In this document: positions 1 through 9,733 of the stretch, in pieces | How the letters are laid out: the number at the start of each line of letters is the position of its first letter | How positions within the stretch are numbered: the first letter of the stretch is position 1 | Origin: Heyndrickxia sporothermodurans | Lineage (GTDB): Bacteria > Bacillota > Bacilli > Bacillales > Bacillaceae_C | Direction of reading: 5' to 3' | Length of the DNA: 64,000 nucleotides | Assembly (NCBI GenBank): GCA_016756695.1 | Contig: CP066701.1 | Coordinates: 3,554,001 to 3,618,000 of the forward strand | Notes under the pieces: generated by a model | Told to the model about the DNA's origin: nothing | Databases searched by the model: none | The model's input: only the letters and a program-made list of their open reading frames with translations | Position numbers and translations under genes: made by a program

Positions 1-472
1 TCGAATGGGACAACAATCCGTCATCGCGTATAATAAGCGAAATGAAGGGGAAATCATTGGCTATGATAAACACTTTGCCCCAACTTGTTTCAGAGAGCAT
101 TCTTATCGTTATGATAGTTTTGATCCTAAATATGAAACATTGAAATACACAAGACCAAAGGAATGCAGCGACTGTCCCTTAGCTAATGAAGGTATTTGCC
201 AAAAGGTTTATAAAGTGAAAATCACTTCAGACCTTCGCAGATATACCGCACCAGCACGCGGGTCACAAGCATGGAAAAACATTTTCAAACGTCGTACTGC
301 CGTAGAACGGGTTAATGCCTATCTGAAAGAATTCTTTCAACTGAACAATGTTCGCTATCGTACTGGGAAACGTGCAAAAATTCATTTTGACATGGTAACC
401 CTTATTTATAATGCTTCAAAGTTAGCCGCAGACCGAATTAATGTACAATTAAATCAGCAACAAGTAGCATGA
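1..472 (+). CDS. DDE transposase, C-terminal part, cut by window edge
   Basis: The reading frame is open from the window edge, and the first Met is at position 5, so the true start lies outside. The visible ~155 residues include a Cys-rich stretch (CSDCPL...GICQ) and then a basic segment with ERVNAYLKEF and KIHFDMVTLIYNASKL. That is the typical C-terminal catalytic-Glu region of IS4/IS1182-like DDE transposases. The stop is at 472, and about 50 bp later the sequence becomes a headless ABC-F gene, so this element has probably interrupted that gene. The family name is an inference, and I cannot see the left end or the terminal repeats. Confidence 0.7.
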   Translation, partial: RMGQQSVIAYNKRNEGEIIGYDKHFAPTCFREHSYRYDSFDPKYETLKYTRPKECSDCPLANEGICQKVYKVKITSDLRRYTAPARGSQAWKNIFKRRTAVERVNAYLKEFFQLNNVRYRTGKRAKIHFDMVTLIYNASKLAADRINVQLNQQQVA

Positions 473-523
473 TTTCTGTTTTTAAAAATATATTTTAGAA
501 ATTCTGTAGGATTCTGTATTTTT

Positions 524-1687
524 AAAAAGAGCAATTATGAAATTGACTCAATTGATAAAAAAATCGAAGAAATTTCTTTCGGTTTAGGGATTCATCTCTT
601 AGGTATGAACACAGATGTATCAAACCTAAGCGGAGGTCAGAGGACGAAATTATTGCTTGCCAAGCTTTTATTGAGTGAACCGGATATTTTGTTATTGGAT
701 GAACCAACGAACTATTTGGATTATGCACATATTCAGTGGTTAAAGGATTATTTATTAAATTACAAGAATTCTTTTATTTTGATATCCCATGATACTGATT
801 TTCTAAATGATATTGTAAACGTCATTTATCATTTGGAACATAAACAGTTAACAAGATATGTAGGGAACTATCAACAATTTACAGAATCCTATGAACTCAG
901 GAAACATCAATTGCACAATGCCTATGAAAGACAACAAGAAGAGATTCAAAAGCTTGAAACATATATTCAAAAGAACAAGGCACGTGCATCCACTACTAAA
1001 CAAGCTAAATCACGCGAAAAAAGATTAATGAAAATGGAGCGAATGCATAAACCGATAGAAGTCCCAACACCTAGATATATATTTACATTATCTGAACGAC
1101 CAACAAGTGTAATTGTTGAAACAAAAAAATTGATGGTTGGTTATACAAAACCTTTACTTTCCCCTTTAACGGTCAAAATAAAAAGGGGAGAAAAAGTGGC
1201 AATAAAAGGGCATAATGGAATCGGCAAATCTACGATGTTAAAGACTATCATCGGTGAGATTGCACCTCTTGGAGGAGATATTAGCTTCGGACACAATGTA
1301 AAACCTGCTTATTTTTCACAAGAATGGAATACTTCTTCTGCAATGACACCGCTTGAGTTTATTTGGTCTTTAAATGAAGGAATGACACAAAAGGAAATTC
1401 GTCTCGCGCTTGCTCGTGCAGGCATAAGAAACGACCATATGTTTCAATCATTGCATTCTTTAAGTGGTGGGGAACAAACGAAGGTAAGATTAGCTCAATT
1501 AATGCTGGAAAAAAGTAATTGGCTAATTCTTGACGAACCAACCAATCATCTAGATGTCCAGGCAAAGTCTGCACTTTCTGATGCATTAAGAAAATACGAG
1601 GGGACCGTTTTAATCGTTTCTCATGAGCCGGATTTTTATGCAGATTGGTGTACACAGATTTGGGATTTGGATAAATACTGCAACTAA
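524..1687 (+). pseudogene. ABC-F ATPase (YkpA-like), N-terminus lost
   Basis: From about 530 the frame reads as an ABC-F protein, entering just before the first signature motif (LSGGQRTK). It continues through Walker B (ILLLDEPTNYLD), a charged linker (residues ~95-145 counted from Met605), a complete second Walker A (GHNGIGKST), a second LSGGEQTK, and LILDEPTNHLD. The first Walker A and about 170 N-terminal residues are missing; full-length YkpA/YdiF-type proteins are ~540 aa. The upstream sequence is a transposase end, so the gene looks decapitated by insertion. ABC-F proteins work on ribosomes and need both ATP sites, so this is probably non-functional. A start at 605 is possible but has no good ribosome-binding site. 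Confidence 0.8.
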
Positions 1688-1747
1688 TAATGTATAAGCT
1701 CTTCATTTGAAGGCCTTATAGACTTTGATAGGAATTACTAATTGATA

Positions 1748-2347
1748 TTATATATCAGCATCTATAATTGCCCCTTGTTTCACATAACGAATAATTTTTT
1801 TCGATTCCAATTCAACGCGTTTCCGCATATAGGGTTGTTTAAACCAGCTATCTTCCATGGAGGTTTGATTATCAACTGGACAAAGTGAATAATCAATCCA
1901 ATTCGGCATATATGTTTTCAAATTAAGGTACATTCTTCGCATGTGCGGAAACGTCGTTACAATAAGTAATCTTTGAATCTTGTGTAATTGAAATTCCCTA
2001 TCTAGGACAAGTAAAGAGGCAAGAACATTTTCTTTCGTGTGCATGGACAATGTTTCAACTAATATATCATTATCTGGAATTCCTAACTCAATCGCTTTTG
2101 ATTTTAAAAGTAAAGCTTCACATAAGCCAGAGTTATTCCAAATCGCACCACCAGAAAATAATATTTTCTTTGCCCTTCCTTTTTGATATAACTGAATGGC
2201 CTTAGGTAACCGATATTGAACAGCTGATCTACTGCCGGGGACGAATATACACTCTCCATTTTTCTTATCGTCAGAAATATTGGAATAGATCAAGCGAGTC
2301 ATTAATTCGTCAGTTAAGTTATTTTCATCTAATTCCGATATTCTCAT
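1748..2347 (-). CDS. YdcF/SanA-type DUF218 protein
   Basis: A 199-aa protein of the DUF218 (YdcF/ElyC/SanA) superfamily. Visible motifs are IFVPGSRSAVQYRLPKAI, KKILFSGG, the acidic/polar VETLSMHTKENV segment and LLIVTTFPHMRRM, in the usual order for this Rossmann-like fold. There is no membrane segment, unlike SanA. I chose Met at 2347 because an AGAGGTG ribosome-binding site sits just upstream; an in-frame Met eight codons earlier lacks one. The biochemical activity of cytosolic members is not settled (YdcF binds S-adenosylmethionine), so only the family assignment is firm. It stands alone, convergent with the ABC-F remnant. Confidence 0.8.
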   Translation of the reverse strand: MRISELDENNLTDELMTRLIYSNISDDKKNGECIFVPGSRSAVQYRLPKAIQLYQKGRAKKILFSGGAIWNNSGLCEALLLKSKAIELGIPDNDILVETLSMHTKENVLASLLVLDREFQLHKIQRLLIVTTFPHMRRMYLNLKTYMPNWIDYSLCPVDNQTSMEDSWFKQPYMRKRVELESKKIIRYVKQGAIIDADI

Positions 2348-2590
2348 TTTTTCACCTCTGAATTTATACATAAATTTATATATGCTTTAAAACAAATTTG
2401 ATGTTACTTCATTAAATAAATTAGGTAAAAGACTCATTTACAACAATTCAAAAAGGTATACAGTTCCACGGGATGAAGCAGAAGAGAAAACGCATTGTTT
2501 ATAAAAATATTATTTTATACAAACCATTTCATGTGTATAATAATCAAAGTATACTAATTTATATAGATTTTGAAGGGACGGCAGTCATAA

Positions 2591-2872
2591 ATGAACATTA
2601 CAGGATTTACAATAGAAAAGCTTGAAGACCCGACAGGAATATTAGTTGGAGACCGTTATGAATACATAATTGATATCGAAGTACCGGAAGATGATGAACT
2701 TTTTTCTGAAAATGGATTATATGTTAAGGTTATTTATGTGGTAAATGGTAATGAACAACGAATTGCGCAATATCAAATTTTTGAGAATATTACACACACG
2801 TATTTAGACTTTGAACTTGAGGAAGAAGAATTACAAATGTTACATGTATTTTGTAAAGAAAATCTTGAATAA
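2591..2872 (+). CDS. Small acidic protein, DUF6509-like
   Basis: A 93-aa strongly acidic cytosolic protein (KLEDPTGILVGDRYEY, DIEVPEDDELFSENG, ELEEEELQML). It resembles the conserved Bacillaceae family I recall as DUF6509; that name is from memory. It has no signal peptide or membrane segment. The start is supported by AAGGGACGG upstream of the ATG. It is monocistronic, with a hairpin terminator 31 bp downstream. Its function is unknown. Confidence 0.75.
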   Translation: MNITGFTIEKLEDPTGILVGDRYEYIIDIEVPEDDELFSENGLYVKVIYVVNGNEQRIAQYQIFENITHTYLDFELEEEELQMLHVFCKENLE

Positions 2873-2902
2873 CTAAAGGAATAATTTCATATATCATAGA
2901 CG

Positions 2903-2929
2903 AAAAAAGCAGGTATTTCCTGCTTTTTT
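2903..2929 (+). terminator. Rho-independent terminator
   Basis: An 11-bp perfect stem (AAAAAAGCAGG / CCTGCTTTTTT) with a 5-nt loop ends the preceding small acidic gene. It also overlaps the stop of the truncated minus-strand gene, so it may work in both directions. Confidence 0.85.
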
Positions 2930-3122
2930 AATTTTTTTCAATTTCAGCTAATAGTGAATCAATACTAATTTTCCATGGAGAAAGCGGTGAGGTTCTCATT
3001 AATTGAAAAGATACTCGAGTTTTTAGTGCTCCTTCTTCTTTTATATACATTTGAAGATTAACAGGTAAAGTATATAAAAGAAACTGTTCATCTTCATTCT
3101 TCGCCGCTTGACTATCCCATGA
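2928..3122 (-). pseudogene. C-terminal remnant of an unknown protein
   Basis: The minus strand has an open frame of about 64 codons ending at a TAA at 2928-2930. It reads (in part) EDEQFLLYTLPVNLQMY and RTSPLSPWKISIDSLLAE. There is no start codon, and the frame ends abruptly at ~3122, where the resolvase reading frame begins on the other strand. It looks like the tail of a longer chromosomal gene cut by arrival of the resolvase segment. I do not recognise the family. Confidence 0.55.
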
Positions 3123-3126
3123 TATT

Positions 3127-3702
3127 TTGCGAAAAATCGGCTATATACGTGTCAGTTCGACTAGCCAAAATCCTTCAAGGCAATTTCAGCAATTAAACGA
3201 AATAGAAATGGATATTATTTTTGAAGAAAAGGTTTCTGGAGCAACAAATGATCGGGAGCAACTTCAAAAAATGTTAGAGGATTTACACGAAGGTGACATA
3301 GTTTATGTTACAGATCTAACTCGGATCACTCGAAGTACGAAGGATTTATTTGAATTGATTGATATAATACGAAGTAAAAAGGCTAGCTTAAAATCAATCA
3401 AGGATTCATGGCTAGATTTATCGGAGGATAATCCATACAGCCAATTCTTAATTACAGTAATGGCTGGTGTTAACCAATTAGAACGAGATCTTATCCGTAT
3501 GCGTCAACGTGAAGGAATCGATCTGGCTAAAAAAGAAGGCAAGTTTAAAGGACGGTTAAAGAAATATCATAAAAATCACGCAGGAATGAATTATGCAGTA
3601 AAGCTATATAAAGAAGGAGGGATGACTGTAAATCAAATTTGTGAAATTACAAATGTGTCTAGGGCTTCTTTATATAGAAAGCTGTCGGAAGGGAAACATT
3701 AA
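3127..3702 (+). CDS. Serine resolvase/invertase
   Basis: A 191-aa small serine recombinase of the Tn3-resolvase type. The N-terminal catalytic domain holds the nucleophile motif (IGYIRVSS), then TDLTRITRS, and NPYSQFLITVMAGVNQLERDLIRMRQREG. The long E helix is followed by a C-terminal helix-turn-helix (GGMTVNQICEITNVSRASLYRKL). The length is normal. The start is unusual: only TTG at 3127 gives the family's usual N-terminus, there is no Shine-Dalgarno sequence, and a stop lies in frame at 3109-3111. The native start may therefore have been lost at the junction with the truncated gene on the left. No matching tnpA is seen. Confidence 0.85.
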   Translation: MRKIGYIRVSSTSQNPSRQFQQLNEIEMDIIFEEKVSGATNDREQLQKMLEDLHEGDIVYVTDLTRITRSTKDLFELIDIIRSKKASLKSIKDSWLDLSEDNPYSQFLITVMAGVNQLERDLIRMRQREGIDLAKKEGKFKGRLKKYHKNHAGMNYAVKLYKEGGMTVNQICEITNVSRASLYRKLSEGKH

Positions 3703-4265
3703 TCGTTCCTTATTCCATTAAAGGGCCATTATATGTAGTATGATTTTTCACCGTATTCAACGTAAGTAAAGATAAGAAAAATGCCATATTCGTATCTTTG
3801 TAGAAGCATTATATTTAGTAAGTAATTATAGTTTTCAACGTAAACAACGATAGGACTTTACTTGGAGAGGTGGGTATGATAGGCTCGTTTGCCTGTTGAA
3901 ACCTTAGCTTCAGCCTGTCAAGACAAATCGTACCATTCAACTATATGCACCTTATATATAGTATCAACAACAAAACATTGATATGTTGCACCCTTTATCA
4001 TTGTTTATATGTATCCACAGAATATGCGTTTAAGGACTTGACTTGGAGCCTCTGTGTAAAGGAATTTTTTTGTAACATAATTTTTTGTTCTAAACGTTGA
4101 ATGATCTGCATTTTTCAACGAAAGGATGAGCTTCTAACCGTTAAAAGTAAACATATTCAGCTTGTGGTGCATATACTGGATTGGTCCTTTATATAGGATA
4201 GTAAATAAGATATCTAATCCTTTATCCTTCAGAACATAAACTTTAAATTTAGGGGGAGATTAGTA
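3703..4265. repeat. Non-coding stretch with two long imperfect direct repeats
   Basis: A 563-bp stretch with no credible ORF. At ~3728-3775 and ~3807-3853 there are two related ~47-bp blocks. Each begins CATTATAT-TAGTA and ends TTCAACGTAA...GATA (exact TTCAACGTAA copies at 3756-3765 and 3834-3843). A looser third block with TTATATATAGTA lies near 3952. Clustered imperfect repeats beside a resolvase gene suggest a res/recombination site. That is inference; I cannot define the half-sites. Confidence 0.4.
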
Positions 4266-4730
4266 TTGCAAACTGCACAGCAAACAATGGTTAGTATTCC
4301 ATTCCCGTCAGTATGGGGCATCCATGCTGCTATAGCTGGTAGACCAATCGTTTGGGGTTTACTAAACATTAACTCTATTACAGATAACAGGATAGTTGGT
4401 ACGGTTAATTTCCGCGGCACACCTATTCCAATTAATGGATATTGGGATGAAAACACCAATCAAATAAGATTTGATTCACCTTTTGCCGCATTTTCCGGTA
4501 ACTTAACTATATTTGATGATCCATTGATTAGAATTCGACATTTTGTTTTAAATGGGAGGCTTATTATGAAACCTCCTTCTTTACAAGCAGGAGAGCATGG
4601 AACTTGGATTGCTACAACCGATAAATCTCTTACCGGATATCCCGTAATTAGTGGTACCTTGCCCCCTGTTGGAGTCTTTTTAACATCGAATATACTTAGT
4701 CAGCTACAGCAGAATAATGTAAGATTTTAG
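4266..4730 (+). CDS. Hypothetical protein, TTG start
   Basis: A 154-aa product with a TTG start, chosen because TAGGGGGAG lies at good spacing upstream. It has no signal peptide or membrane helix. The sequence alternates short hydrophobic beta-strand-like segments with Gly/Pro turns (RPIVWGLLNIN, RIVGTVNFRGTPIPINGYW, QIRFDSPFAAFSGNLTIFDD), so a small beta-barrel or sandwich fold is plausible. I do not recognise the family. It lies between the resolvase segment and cardiolipin synthase and may be accessory. Confidence 0.65.
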   Translation: MQTAQQTMVSIPFPSVWGIHAAIAGRPIVWGLLNINSITDNRIVGTVNFRGTPIPINGYWDENTNQIRFDSPFAAFSGNLTIFDDPLIRIRHFVLNGRLIMKPPSLQAGEHGTWIATTDKSLTGYPVISGTLPPVGVFLTSNILSQLQQNNVRF

Positions 4731-4934
4731 GTTTAAATGGAAGAAATGTAAAACGAACCTCCTTTTTTGTTTTTCGATACATTTCCAAGATTAAATTTCC
4801 TGTGACAAAACAAACTAATTACAAAGTTATTTGAGGTGTCTCATGAGAAAAGGTCAATCTAAACAATTCTTCGTATTCCAAACGTATACTTGCTACATAG
4901 TTTGTACATGTTAAGGGAAAAGGAGGAATTTTAG

Positions 4935-6452
4935 TTGGAGTGGATTTTTTATCTATACTTGTTAAATACGTTCTTTATCTTATTCATAGCAATTTGGGAA
5001 GTTCGTCGGCCAACCAAAGCTTTGAATTGGATAGTAATCGTCCTTGTTTTGCCTGTCATTGGTTTCTTACTATATCTTAGCATATCAAATCCCAAGCTTA
5101 TTCAGCGTAAAAGATTGACCTCTTCTCATAATGAGTCTGAAAAGTTACCTGATACATATAGTGATTCAGCATCGATAATCGCCGATGCTTTAAGGTATTT
5201 TACTGTAGGCGGGCTTCGAGTCGGCAAAGTCCAAGTACTAAACAATGGAATAGCAAAATATGAACAACTTATCGAATCCCTACAAAAAGCCCAAAAAACC
5301 ATTGATCTGGAATATTTCATCTATCGGAACGATCAAATTGGTAATCGCATCACAGAACTGCTGATCGAAAAAGCAGTAAATGGAGTGCGGGTTCGTTTTA
5401 TTAGAGATGGTTGGGGGAGTAAAAAATTTCCGCGTCAAAAAATTCTTCAGATGGTGGAAGCAGGGATAGAATGTCGGACAATATTTCCTTTAAGCTTTCC
5501 CTGGATTTTGTCCAATTGGAATTATCGGGATCATTGTAAGATTGTCACGATTGACAGAAAGGAATCCTTTACTGGCGGTATGAACGTTGGGTGTGAATAT
5601 ACAGGATTAAAGCCAGACGTAGGATTTTGGAGGGACACTCATTTACAAATTATAGGGGAAGCAACAGGCGACTTGCAGACTATCTTCGACGTTCATTGGA
5701 ATATCGCTGTACCAGAACGGATAAAGTCAAAAACAAAATCTGAGGCAACGAAAAAGGCCACTAAAATCCCAAAATATAAATCAAAGGAAATCAATCCAAC
5801 CGGCAGCATAGATCTTTCAAGATGGTCTGCCGAATTAGGATCTGAGTTATGGCCTATAGAAGGTAAAACAGACAATACCCGAACAAAGACAGGAGAATTG
5901 CAAAAAGCGTACATCCATACGTTGGAAGGAAACCCTGGAATTCCTACCCCAGTTATTCGTCAAGCTTACTTTATATGTATAACACAGGCGACCAAAACTA
6001 TTGATATAACAACACCCTACTTTGTACCAGAAACAGATATTATCATGGCATTAAAGACAGCTGTGGCTCGTGGTGTGCACGTAAGATTGCTGGTTCCTCG
6101 CCACAATAATCAAAAAATCGTGGGTCTTGCAAGCCGTACTTATTACGGAGAACTTATAGAAGCTGGAGTTCAAATCTACCAGTACGACAAAGGAATGATA
6201 CATGCGAAGGTGTTGACCATCGATGAGGAGATTGCTGCCGTAGGCTCAGCAAACTATGATATGAGAAGTTTTCGCCTGAATTATGAGGTGTGTCAAGTCT
6301 TGTACAGTACTGATGTGGCGATGGAACTTACACATCAATTCGAGCGTGATCTTGCTGATTCTGTACCATTAAGAATTGAAGACTTGTTGCAACGATCCCT
6401 GACCGAGCGCATTGTTGAACAGGGTGCTCGCCTGCTTTCTCCGTTATTATAA
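4935..6452 (+). CDS. cls: Cardiolipin synthase (phospholipase D family)
   Basis: A 505-aa bacterial cardiolipin synthase that condenses two phosphatidylglycerols at the membrane. Two N-terminal membrane helices (residues ~3-20 and 30-48) precede two PLD catalytic motifs, H200-x-K202-x4-D207 (HCKIVTID, then GGMNVG) and H423-x-K425-x4-D430 (HAKVLTID, then GSANYDMRSF). The length matches the B. subtilis ClsA/YwiE group; I cannot tell which paralogue it is. The TTG start at 4935 follows AAAGGAGGAATT. The gene is monocistronic with its own terminator and appears intact, unlike most of its neighbours. Confidence 0.93.
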   Translation: MEWIFYLYLLNTFFILFIAIWEVRRPTKALNWIVIVLVLPVIGFLLYLSISNPKLIQRKRLTSSHNESEKLPDTYSDSASIIADALRYFTVGGLRVGKVQVLNNGIAKYEQLIESLQKAQKTIDLEYFIYRNDQIGNRITELLIEKAVNGVRVRFIRDGWGSKKFPRQKILQMVEAGIECRTIFPLSFPWILSNWNYRDHCKIVTIDRKESFTGGMNVGCEYTGLKPDVGFWRDTHLQIIGEATGDLQTIFDVHWNIAVPERIKSKTKSEATKKATKIPKYKSKEINPTGSIDLSRWSAELGSELWPIEGKTDNTRTKTGELQKAYIHTLEGNPGIPTPVIRQAYFICITQATKTIDITTPYFVPETDIIMALKTAVARGVHVRLLVPRHNNQKIVGLASRTYYGELIEAGVQIYQYDKGMIHAKVLTIDEEIAAVGSANYDMRSFRLNYEVCQVLYSTDVAMELTHQFERDLADSVPLRIEDLLQRSLTERIVEQGARLLSPLL

Positions 6453-6551
6453 GTTGATGTATCCTGTTTTTAGTGTTCTATCTTAAATCTTAAATCTAGA
6501 TTTAAATAATTTTTGTTTTTAATATATTTCTGGCTTATTTGAAAAAAGTCG

Positions 6552-6588
6552 AAAACCCGTGTTATTAGAACTTCCAACATGGGTTTTT
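6552..6588 (+). terminator. Terminator after cls
   Basis: The stem AAACCCGTGTT / AACATGGGTTT (one G-T pair) around a short loop is followed by a T tract. Confidence 0.75.
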
Positions 6589-6695
6589 TTCTTATTTACG
6601 ATGGAAATTCATTACTAAAAAACGGTAATACTAAAAAGGCAGCTCAAAGAGTTTGAATTCAAAAATATCTGTTACCTTTTCATTTAAATATAGAG

Positions 6696-6769
6696 GTGAT
6701 ATCAATAGATAATATATTTGAAAATCTTAAGGAAATACATTTATTAGAAGATAAGCTCTATCATTTAGA
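6696..6769 (+). pseudogene. CBO0543-family gene, 5' fragment before IS21 insertion
   Basis: An open frame starts at GTG 6696 (AGAGG just before it). It reads NIFENLKEIHLLEDKLYHLD and is then interrupted at 6770 by the left end of the IS21-family element. Amphipathic N-termini of this kind precede the first membrane helix in CBO0543-family proteins. The continuation (LNGWLKNEFLTWEWW) resumes after the element at 9193. The start codon is uncertain. Confidence 0.6.
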
Positions 6770-6896
6770 TGTAAACGCTAAAATAAAAGTTGACCACTTT
6801 AGCGCAATTCGCTAACCAAAAAGTTGACCACCCTTAACACCCAATCCCTTATCATAGAGTTTGTCGAGAACTTCATGATTCGGGAGGAAAAAAAGG

Positions 6897-8399
6897 ATGT
6901 TAAAGATGGCTAATATAGAGCTTATCAGAAAATTGCACTTTAAAGAAGGTCGTTCTATACGACAATTAGCGAAAGATCTTACATTATCAAGACAAACCAT
7001 TCGAAAAGCTTTACAACAGAATGAAATTCCAACCTATCAACGATCAAAGCCGGTTACCAATCCGGTCATCGACCCCGTTAAACCAATTATTATCCGATGG
7101 TTAACGGACGATGAAACAGACCCCCTAAAACAGCGTCACAGTCTTTGCTCAAATCCACAGACGCTTGGTGAAAGAATATGGCTTTAAAGGTGGAGAATCC
7201 ACTGTACGCCGTTTTGTACGCCAATATAAGCGACTCAAAGAAACTCCTAATTCCTCTATACCGTTGGAATTCGATCCCGGTGAATTTGCCCAATTTGATT
7301 GGGGGAAATCATTGTGCTTTTAAATGGGATTGAAACGAAGGTAATGCTTTTTTGTATGAGACTTTTGTATAGCCGTAAGATTTTTGTAAGTGTTTCAGCA
7401 TCAACGGCAGGAGGCGTTATTTCAAGGTCACGCAGATGCCTTTGATTATTTCGGTGGTGTCCCGAAAACGATTGTCTATGACAATATGAAAACAGCGGTA
7501 AAGAAGGTGTTAGAAGGGACCAAGCGTGAAGAACAGGACACTTTATCCAGTTTCGATCATACTATCTTTTTGATGCCCAATTTTGTGCACCCGCAAAAGG
7601 AAATGAAAAAGGACAAGTAGAGAAACTAGTTCAAACAGCACGAGCTCAATTTTTAGTTCCCGTTCCACAGGTAAGTGACTTACAGGTACTTAATCACTAT
7701 CTTTTAGAACAATGTGATGCCTATGAAGAAACCTATGTTCCAAAAACGAAAGAACAGGTGGGTGAACGATTTTTACAAGAGAAGCAACAGCTTCTGCCGA
7801 TTATTGGTACTCATCCTTGCGCAAGGAAGGTAAGAGCCTCTGTCAACAGTCTTTCGCTTGTTAATTTTGAAACAAACGCCTATTCGGTACCTACTAGGTA
7901 TGCCGGTCGGAAAGATGCACAAATAAATGCTTATGTAAATCACATTGAAATAAACATTGACGGAAACTGTGTAGCCAAACATGAGCGTTCATACGAAAAG
8001 CTTCAAGAAATTTTGAAGTGGATCATTACTTGGATGAACTGAGAGAAAACCAATAGTATCCAGCATGCGCGCCCAGTTCGAAGAGCTAATCTTCCACCAA
8101 GTTATCAAGAATTTTATAAGAGAAGTCTTTCAAAGTATGGGCATGGAAAAGAGTTTATTAAACTATTAAAACTCCATCGGGAGTTTACGATGGAAACAGT
8201 AGAAAGGGCAGTGGCAAGTTGTGTAAAAGAGCGACTATATACAGCTGATAGTGTAAGGCATTATCTTTACCTCATGACTCAGCCGGAAGCAACAAAGCCA
8301 GCCCCAATAAAATATGAAATGGAGCAGTCCGTCACCGTCAAGGCTCCTACATTTAGCCCGTATGACCAACTATTACAGAAAGGGAGGTATATTCACTGA
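6897..8399 (+). pseudogene. istA: IS21 transposase IstA, multiply frameshifted
   Basis: The N-terminal helix-turn-helix is clear (HFKEGRSIRQLAKDLTLSRQ). The frame then shifts near 7138 (continuing TVFAQIHRRLVKEYGFKGG), again near 7305 inside the DDE motif AQFDWG, near 7390 and near 7550 (GNEKGQVEKLVQTARAQF is in another frame). A stop lies near 8040, before the C-terminal part at 8100-8399. Joined together the pieces cover a full IstA of ~500 aa. At least four lesions make this a dead gene rather than programmed frameshifting. Confidence 0.85.
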
Positions 8400-9139
8400 A
8401 TACACACCGTTATCAAATGGATGAATATCTAAAAAGGTACCGCGCTTGCCGACTATACGTGAACAAGTTGACGCTTATTTGCGCGAAGCAAATGAGCAAC
8501 AAATTACCTATGAAGAATTTCTCTTTCAATTATTATCGATTGAAATAGCTGAGCGAGAAATCAAAAAGAAAGAGTTAGCCAGAAAAAGGCGCAATTCCCT
8601 GTACATAAGGACCTCCTCTCTTTTCAATTTGAGGAGGCTCCCACGTACCAAAAAGACGCATTCTGGACATCTTTCAAGGGGAGTACATTCAGCAGAAAAG
8701 GAATGTCATTTTTATTGGGAACTCAGGTACAGGAAAGTCGCATTTATCAATTGCGTTAGGGAAGAGGCGATTAATCAAGGCTATACTGTCAAATATTATA
8801 CTTACCGCCCGCCTATCGAATGAACTGATGGAAGCCCAAGACGAAAAAAGGCTCCTCCAGTTGGAGAAACAATGGTTGGCTTCAGATGTCACGATTATTG
8901 ATGAACTTGGCTATATCCCCTACCACCAGAGAGCAGCCGAATTACTGTTTCAATTTTTTTCTACTCGTTATGAAAGAGGAAGCATGATTATCACTAGCAA
9001 TCGGGAGTTTAGCCGATGGGTAGAAGTTTTTCACGATGAACAGATGACCGCCGCCTTGTTAGATCGAGTGACTCACAAGGCCCACATTATCCCAATGAAC
9101 GGAGAGAGTTATCGTCTCAAAGAAACATATTCGAAGTAA
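8396..9139 (+). pseudogene. istB: IS21 helper ATPase IstB, frameshifted
   Basis: The pieces cover the whole AAA+ helper. The N-terminus (NTHRYQMDEYLKR) overlaps the istA stop, followed by a shifted frame at 8446 (PTIREQVDAYLREANEQQ). Walker A (GNSGTGKSH, near 8720) lies in yet another frame. The C-terminal half from 8828 has Walker B (VTIIDELGYI) and the IstB tail (THKAHIIPMNGESYRLKET). The lost ATG and at least three shifts show inactivation. Confidence 0.85.
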
Positions 9140-9192
9140 CAAAAGGGTGGTCAACTTTTACATGAGCGACATGGTCAACTTTTGGGTTGACA

Positions 9193-9709
9193 TTTACAAT
9201 TTAGAATTAAATGGTTGGCTAAAAAATGAGTTTTTAACTTGGGAATGGTGGATACTAGTCGTTTTTTTAGTTGTGCCTTGGGTTATATGGGCTAAACTTG
9301 TTAAACGAGACATTATTTTAGAAATTTTGTTATTTGGTACCATAATTATCTTGACAACAACCTTATTAGATATATTTGGTGCACAATACAGTTTTTGGGA
9401 TTACCCATTGCATTCCTACCTTTTATTCCTAGGGCCTTTCCTTTTGATTTTTCAATGATACCTGTAGCTTACATGTTGTTATATCAATATTTTAGAACAT
9501 GGAAATCTTTTATTTTAGCCCAGCTCATTATGGCACTAACATATGCCTATATAGGTGAACCCTTTTGCGAGTGGATCAAACTTGTTAATTATTTAGAGTG
9601 GAGATACAGATATTCATTCATATATTACATCATTGTTGGAATTGTAACTCGAGCTTTAATACTAAAACTAGCCTCTTTATCTAAACCACAAGATCTTACA
9701 ACTAAGTAA
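9193..9709 (+). pseudogene. CBO0543-family membrane protein, 3' part, frameshifted
   Basis: It continues the gene broken at 6769. The first frame gives GWLKNEFLTWEWWILVVFLV and further membrane helices up to YSFWDYP. The family pattern then switches frame near 9405-9425 to FLPFIPRAFPFDFSMIPVAY and runs to the stop at 9709. CBO0543 proteins are small multi-helix membrane proteins of unknown function, common in spore formers. Two independent lesions (the IS21 insertion and the frameshift) make it a clear pseudogene. DUF421 follows 24 bp later, so the two were probably co-transcribed. Confidence 0.8.
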
Positions 9710-9733
9710 AATTTAAATTGGAGGAAAAAACTT

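Larger units (their letters stand above)
6770..9192 (+). mobile_element. IS21-family element, degenerate
   Basis: This 2.4-kb element has the istA-istB organisation of IS21. The left end starts TGTAAACGC and repeats AAAGTTGACCAC twice (near 6787 and 6820). The right end, read inward, starts TGTCAACCC and repeats AAGTTGACCA twice, giving the multiple terminal repeats typical of IS21. Flanks TTTAGA (6764-6769) and TTTACA (9193-9198) could be a 6-bp target duplication with one change, but this is not certain. Both genes carry several frameshifts, so the copy cannot move by itself. Confidence 0.8.

Noticed and set aside
3703-4265. CRISPR-like array
   Set aside because: Only two long imperfect repeats, with no regular spacers and no cas genes anywhere in the window.
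6897-8399. Programmed frameshifting in istA
   Set aside because: At least four shifts in both directions without slippery motifs or overlap logic; decay explains it better. Only the IS3 orfAB site (A-AAA-AAG) looks programmed.
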